From: Bradyrhizobium forestalis
GTDB taxonomy: Bacteria; Pseudomonadota; Alphaproteobacteria; Rhizobiales; Xanthobacteraceae
DNA: 34,698 nt
NCBI RefSeq assembly: GCF_002795245.1
Contig: NZ_PGVG01000057.1
Span: 1 to 34,698 of the forward strand
Direction of reading: 5' to 3'
Each line of letters starts with the position of its first letter. Position 1 is the stretch's first letter. A program made the position numbers and the translations under genes. The notes beneath the pieces were generated by a model, which was given only the letters and a program-made list of their open reading frames with translations, did no database searches and was not told the origin of the DNA. Positions 31,577-34,698 of the stretch are shown here, one piece after another.

Positions 31577-31954
31577 TTAGACCTGCGGCTCCTGCGCGCG
31601 CGCGGCGGCATAGGCGGCATCCATCAGGTCCAGGAGAACGCGGAGTTCGGCCTCGCCAAGGCCCTCCGCGGTGTTCTCCAGCCGCAACGCCAGCGCTGCG
31701 AGCCTGACATAGCCGAACGTTCCGGCCGCGCTCTTCAGCGAATGCGCTTCGCGCGCGATCCTGGCGTGGTGCTGCGCAGGCGAGAGCGAGCGGAACAGTT
31801 GCAGGCGCGCGCCGGTCTCGCTCCAGAACACATCGCGCACTTCACAGGCACCGTCCTCGCCGATCTCGCGCACCAGCGCTTCGTACGCGCGCGGTTCGCG
31901 CGCGGGTTCGGCATCGAGCGCCGCCTGCGCTGGCGCGACGGTTACGTCAAACAT
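31577..31954 (-). CDS. HPt-domain phosphotransfer protein
   Basis: A 125-residue protein made of little more than a histidine phosphotransfer domain. The motif EAHSLKSAAGTFGYVRL contains the phosphorylated His71, the usual HxLKGxA/S pattern. The helical bundle spans about 28-120. Such stand-alone HPt proteins carry phosphoryl groups between hybrid kinases and response regulators. The frame extends to a GTG at 31975, but the ATG at 31954 follows AAGGCAGGCAAGG and is preferred. A stand-alone receiver (33665) and a CheA-type kinase (34574) are in the same region and are possible partners (inference). Confidence 0.87.
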   Translation of the reverse strand: MFDVTVAPAQAALDAEPAREPRAYEALVREIGEDGACEVRDVFWSETGARLQLFRSLSPAQHHARIAREAHSLKSAAGTFGYVRLAALALRLENTAEGLGEAELRVLLDLMDAAYAAARAQEPQV

Positions 31955-32110
31955 GGCCTTGCCTGCCTTGATCACGGCTCGTTGTCGCGCGGCACCTGCC
32001 GACGCGAGGCTTGCCCCGTGTCTACGGCATTCGAATTTCAGTTCCGGTAGCAGGATGCCCGGTGTTTGCAGGCCGGCATTAGCCGGCGGTTTACCAAGCG
32101 ACCGCGGCGA

Positions 32111-32809
32111 TCAGCGCGGGCCGAGCAGGCGGTCGTACTGAGCCTTCACGGTGGCGTAGCATTCGCACGCCGTCTGGCGCAGGCCGTCGAGGTTGGTGAT
32201 CTGGATGTGTCCGCGGCTGTAGTGGATGAAATTGGCCTGCTGCAAGGAGTTGGCGACCAGCGACACGCTATTGCGCCGCGCCCCGATCATCTGCGCCATG
32301 GTCTCCTGGGTCAGCAGCAGCCGGGAGTCGCCCGATAGATCATGAGTGTGCAACAGGCACCGCGACAGCCGCGACTCCACCGGGTGGGCGGCATTGCAGC
32401 CCGCGGTCTGCTGCACCTGGGCGTAGACCGCCAACCCATGGCGCGTGAGCAACGTGCGCACTGTGCTGCTCTGGTCGGCGGCGATCCGCAGCCGGTCCAG
32501 ATCCATCACAGAGGCGACGCCGGGCACCAGCACAATAGCGGTGTTCAATGCACACGCATCGCCCATGATCGAAAGCGTCCCGAGCAGGCTGTCGCGGCCG
32601 ATCATGGCCACTTGCACATGCTCGCCCTTGGCCAGCTCCACCACCAGCGAGATGACGCCGCGGTGGGGAAAATAGGCGCGCTTGAGCGTCTCGCCGGTCT
32701 CGACCAGCACGGCGTCATGGGGCAGATCGACCGTTCGCAGGTGCGGGCGGATCAATTCATAATCGTCTGCTGACAGTGCAGACAGGAAACCGTTGGATGG
32801 ACGCACCAT
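32111..32809 (-). CDS. Crp/Fnr-family transcriptional regulator
   Basis: A regulator of 232 residues: N-terminal cyclic-nucleotide-binding-like beta roll (about 10-130, with YFPHRGVISLVV and MIGRDSLLG) and a C-terminal winged helix-turn-helix (about 165-215, LLLTQETMAQMIGARRNSVS). No Fnr-type N-terminal cysteine cluster is present, so direct iron-sulphur oxygen sensing is unlikely; the effector is unknown. The ACECYATVKAQYDRL end is typical of a Bradyrhizobium-rich subgroup. The frame is open to 32857; MVRPSNG at 32809 is preferred because the extension is unlike the family and GGAGG lies upstream. A damaged paralogue lies just upstream. Confidence 0.88.
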   Translation of the reverse strand: MVRPSNGFLSALSADDYELIRPHLRTVDLPHDAVLVETGETLKRAYFPHRGVISLVVELAKGEHVQVAMIGRDSLLGTLSIMGDACALNTAIVLVPGVASVMDLDRLRIAADQSSTVRTLLTRHGLAVYAQVQQTAGCNAAHPVESRLSRCLLHTHDLSGDSRLLLTQETMAQMIGARRNSVSLVANSLQQANFIHYSRGHIQITNLDGLRQTACECYATVKAQYDRLLGPR

Positions 32810-32993
32810 CGTTTCCAAAGCTGCCTCCCCCGTTCCCTCCCCCGAATCGCGGCGCAAAATCGCGTCCTGCGCGGGTAAGTTGCATCATGTTCACGCTGGG
32901 ATATATTGGCAATTGGGACAAGTTGTCCGTCCTTGGCGATTGGTCTGCGACGCTGGGTGCACGTCGGCATACAGGAATTGTGCTGTGCTCCCG

Positions 32994-33228
32994 TCACGGC
33001 ACGGCTCCCATCAGGCGCAGGTTGTGGGCCTTCACCGCCGAATAGCAACCGCAGGACGTCGTCGCCAACGCCATGCGGGAAGTAGACGTATCGCAGCGCA
33101 GAGCCGATCTTGCTCAAGACAGATCTCCTGACCATTTCGATTGTCGCGAGATACGGACGCAGCAGATCGAAATCCGCAGCGTCGAGCAGCTGCAGCAGGT
33201 GATTGGGCGGGTGGCCGCTCGCGGTCAT
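32994..33228 (-). pseudogene. Crp/Fnr-family regulator with a large internal deletion
   Basis: Read on the minus strand, an N-terminus LLQLLDAADFDLLRPYLATI followed by LRYVYFPH is paralogous to the start of the neighbouring Crp/Fnr protein (FLSALSADDYELIRPHL...YFPH). Immediately after, in another frame, comes SCGCYSAVKAHNLRLMG and a stop at 32994, which corresponds to that family's C-terminus (ECYATVKAQYDRLLG). About 170 residues, including the whole helix-turn-helix, are missing at the join (about 33050-33072). The gene is not functional in this form. Confidence 0.75.
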
Positions 33229-33300
33229 GCAGGTCAATCCGGCGGGTTCGATCGACGATCGGCGCGGCGCCCGTTCGTCATTCAGTTGCACGGCGAACAA

Positions 33301-33664
33301 AGTCTAATCTAAAGGTTGTGGCGTCGTCCATATACCCGTTGGAGGGCAGACACGGTGTCTCATTTGCGGCGGAATTAAGTGCGCGCTGATTCGCTCTTGA
33401 GCGGGCGCGTATCCTGCAAGGGCATGCAGGGAGAAGCGGTAAGGGGGGCCTTCATGAGCCGGAAGCATTGCATCCGTGCTGCCATCGGACGCCAGTTGAC
33501 CCGCGCCGCCTCGTTCGTTGGACGAGTGCTCATAGCTATCCGGCATTGCTCTGAACCTTGGCGCCCGATGACCGCGGACCCTATTTCCGTCGTCTCCGTT
33601 TTCCTCGTCCCGCCAATGACGTTTGCGATCATCCCTCTCTTGATTGAAAACAAAGGAGAACGGC
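33301..33664. other. Gap upstream of the receiver gene
   Basis: This stretch of 364 bases holds no supported gene. A plus-strand frame from ATG 33454 (77 codons) follows an AAGGGGGG run but overlaps the start of the receiver gene and has no recognisable features. The promoter of the receiver gene should lie here; I did not locate it. Confidence 0.4.
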
Positions 33665-34147
33665 GTGCCCCACGGTTCAATTATTGAATCGCCGAAACGT
33701 GAAGCTCATGCGGGGACCGAAAGTTTGCGCCATATTCTTGTCGTCGACGATGACCCGATGGTTTGCATGGCCATCGAGATCTATCTCCAGCGCAACAATT
33801 TTCGGGTGACGATCGCCGAGGGAGGTGAAGCCGGACTGCGCGCCCTCGAGCACGAACAGTTCGATCTGATGATCATCGATATATTCATGCCGCACATGCG
33901 CGGGTTCGAATCGATCCGGATCTTCCACGACGGGGCACCCGCCGTTCCGCTGATCGCGATGTCCGGCTACGCTTTTGCAAATCTGAATTCGCCCGCACCT
34001 GATTTCCTCCGGATGGCGCTGGAGCTCGGCGCCGCGCGCTGTCTGCGCAAGCCGTTCACGCCGCACGCGCTGCTCGTCGCCATCAACGATTGCCTGGCAG
34101 AGCATCGCCCCGACGGCGACATTGCCTCGGTCGCCCGGCTCGGTTAG
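33665..34147 (+). CDS. Stand-alone response-regulator receiver protein
   Basis: A receiver-domain protein of 160 residues without an output domain (CheY/DivK-like layout). The acidic pair Asp29-Asp30 in LVVDDDP, the acceptor Asp72 in LMIIDIFMP, the conserved Ser100 in AMSGY and Lys129 in RKPF are all present, so it should accept phosphoryl groups. The frame opens at a TTG (33644), but AAGGAGA lies 5 bases before the GTG at 33665, which is the likelier start. The first 20 residues are a polar extension. With the HPt protein and the CheA-like kinase it could form a phosphorelay (inference). Confidence 0.88.
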   Translation: MPHGSIIESPKREAHAGTESLRHILVVDDDPMVCMAIEIYLQRNNFRVTIAEGGEAGLRALEHEQFDLMIIDIFMPHMRGFESIRIFHDGAPAVPLIAMSGYAFANLNSPAPDFLRMALELGAARCLRKPFTPHALLVAINDCLAEHRPDGDIASVARLG

Positions 34148-34573
34148 CGCGGCGCGAGCCGCTTGGGCCGCAGAGTAACCGTTCGTTTACCTCGAGCGCG
34201 GACCGCGCAGATCGCGGCAGCACCGCAAACCGCGGATCACGAGGGCGCCGCCGGTTGCGGGCGGCTCGGTCCAACGCGCTGCACGCCATCCCTATCGTTC
34301 TTCACGAGCAGGACTTTCCCGCGCGACTCGCCCCGCTGTTATCGGCCCGTTTACCTCGCACGTCGCCTCCGCTGCGACGCGGAGCTGGGCTTGCCGAGAA
34401 GCGCTGCAGCATGCCGTCGAACCGCAAACTTCTCTTCAATATCCGTAGTAGCACGGAGGATGAAATTAACGGGACTGTGAAAGGGGATGTCTAACGATCC
34501 AGGATAGGGCGTCCGTCCGTGCCAGGGGTCGCTCAGGCGTCGGGTTTAGGTCCAGGTCAGTAAGGCGTAGCTC
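34148..34573. other. Gap between the receiver gene and the CheA-like gene
   Basis: No gene is supported in this stretch of 426 bases. A 27-codon frame at 34411-34494 ends TVKGDV and has no ribosome binding site of note. The promoter and leader of the CheA-like gene should be in the second half, which becomes less GC-rich near 34430-34500. Confidence 0.4.
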
Positions 34574-34698
34574 ATGGATGATCTGTTGCGGGAGTTTTTG
34601 ACGGAGACCAGCGAGAGCCTGGACACCGTGGACAATCAGCTGGTGAAGTTCGAGCAGGAGCCGAACAACGCCAAGATCCTGGATAACATCTTCCGCCT
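34574..34698 (+). CDS. cheA: CheA-type histidine kinase, 5' fragment
   Basis: The first 41 codons of a gene that runs off the right edge. The text MDDLLREFLTETSESLDTVD continues with a segment ending IFRL, the start of the P1 (HPt) domain of CheA-type chemotaxis kinases, whose phosphorylated His would lie just beyond the edge. CheA passes phosphate to CheY and CheB. Whether the full protein is a plain CheA or a hybrid with a receiver domain cannot be seen. The start at 34574 fits the family exactly. Confidence 0.85.
   Translation, partial: MDDLLREFLTETSESLDTVDNQLVKFEQEPNNAKILDNIFR

Noticed and set aside
33304..33687. Overlapping frames on both strands upstream of the receiver gene
   Set aside because: Neither has family features, and the plus-strand one overlaps the receiver ribosome binding site and start.

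Overview
The window looks like chromosomal DNA of a GC-rich alphaproteobacterium in the Bradyrhizobium / Rhodopseudomonas group. This is inferred from the very high GC at third codon positions, the gene order rplU-rpmA-GNAT-obgE-proB-proA-nadD-rsfS-rlmH-envC-ctpA, the palindromic interspersed repeats, a perfect FixK/FNR-type box, and protein families typical of that group. No database search was possible, so the genus is an inference.

Region 1 (about 280-15390, mostly minus strand) is a housekeeping block read from high to low coordinates: ribosomal proteins L21 and L27, a GNAT acetyltransferase, a MaoC-like protein, the ribosome-assembly GTPase ObgE, proline biosynthesis (ProB, ProA), NadD, the ribosome silencing factor RsfS, the 23S rRNA methyltransferase RlmH, an EnvC-like murein hydrolase activator and a carboxy-terminal processing protease. 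Accessory pieces interrupt it: a sulfatase / phosphonate monoester hydrolase-like gene and an orphan TctC-type binding protein between obgE and proB, a ParD antitoxin with a frameshifted ParE toxin between proB and proA, and a DMT exporter opposed to the GNAT gene.

Region 2 (15718-18355) holds a ROK-family kinase-like protein whose conserved motifs occur in circularly permuted order, an epoxide-hydrolase-like enzyme and a complete tRNA-Ser(CGA) with a recognisable promoter. Immediately 3' of the tRNA lies a short imperfect copy of its 3' end, then a Type I restriction-modification locus hsdR-hsdM-hsdS (18561-24208). hsdR carries a one-base frameshift, while hsdM and hsdS are intact. No integrase is visible.

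Region 3 (24555-28241) is a worn accessory strip. It has a second DMT transporter, a pair of diverged direct repeats (25358-25553 and 26970-27155) built from the 3' ends of the transporter and of an EAL-domain gene, a lone FixK-type box, a DUF1214 C-terminal remnant, two small exported proteins and a MITE-like element with terminal inverted repeats. The EAL protein has a receiver-like N-terminus without a visible acceptor Asp, and a changed metal-binding motif.

Region 4 (28856-34698) is rich in signalling genes. It holds a conserved protein of unknown function, a regulator fusing a histidine-kinase-type dimerisation domain (H-box His replaced by Arg) to a LuxR helix-turn-helix, a small conserved protein, an HPt protein, an intact Crp/Fnr regulator beside an internally deleted paralogue, a stand-alone receiver protein, and the first 41 codons of a CheA-like kinase running off the window.

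The strongest leads are the circularly permuted ROK-like protein, the DHp-LuxR fusion, the loss by single-base indel of the toxic partner in two separate toxic/protective modules, and the repeat structure around 25.4-27.2 kb.
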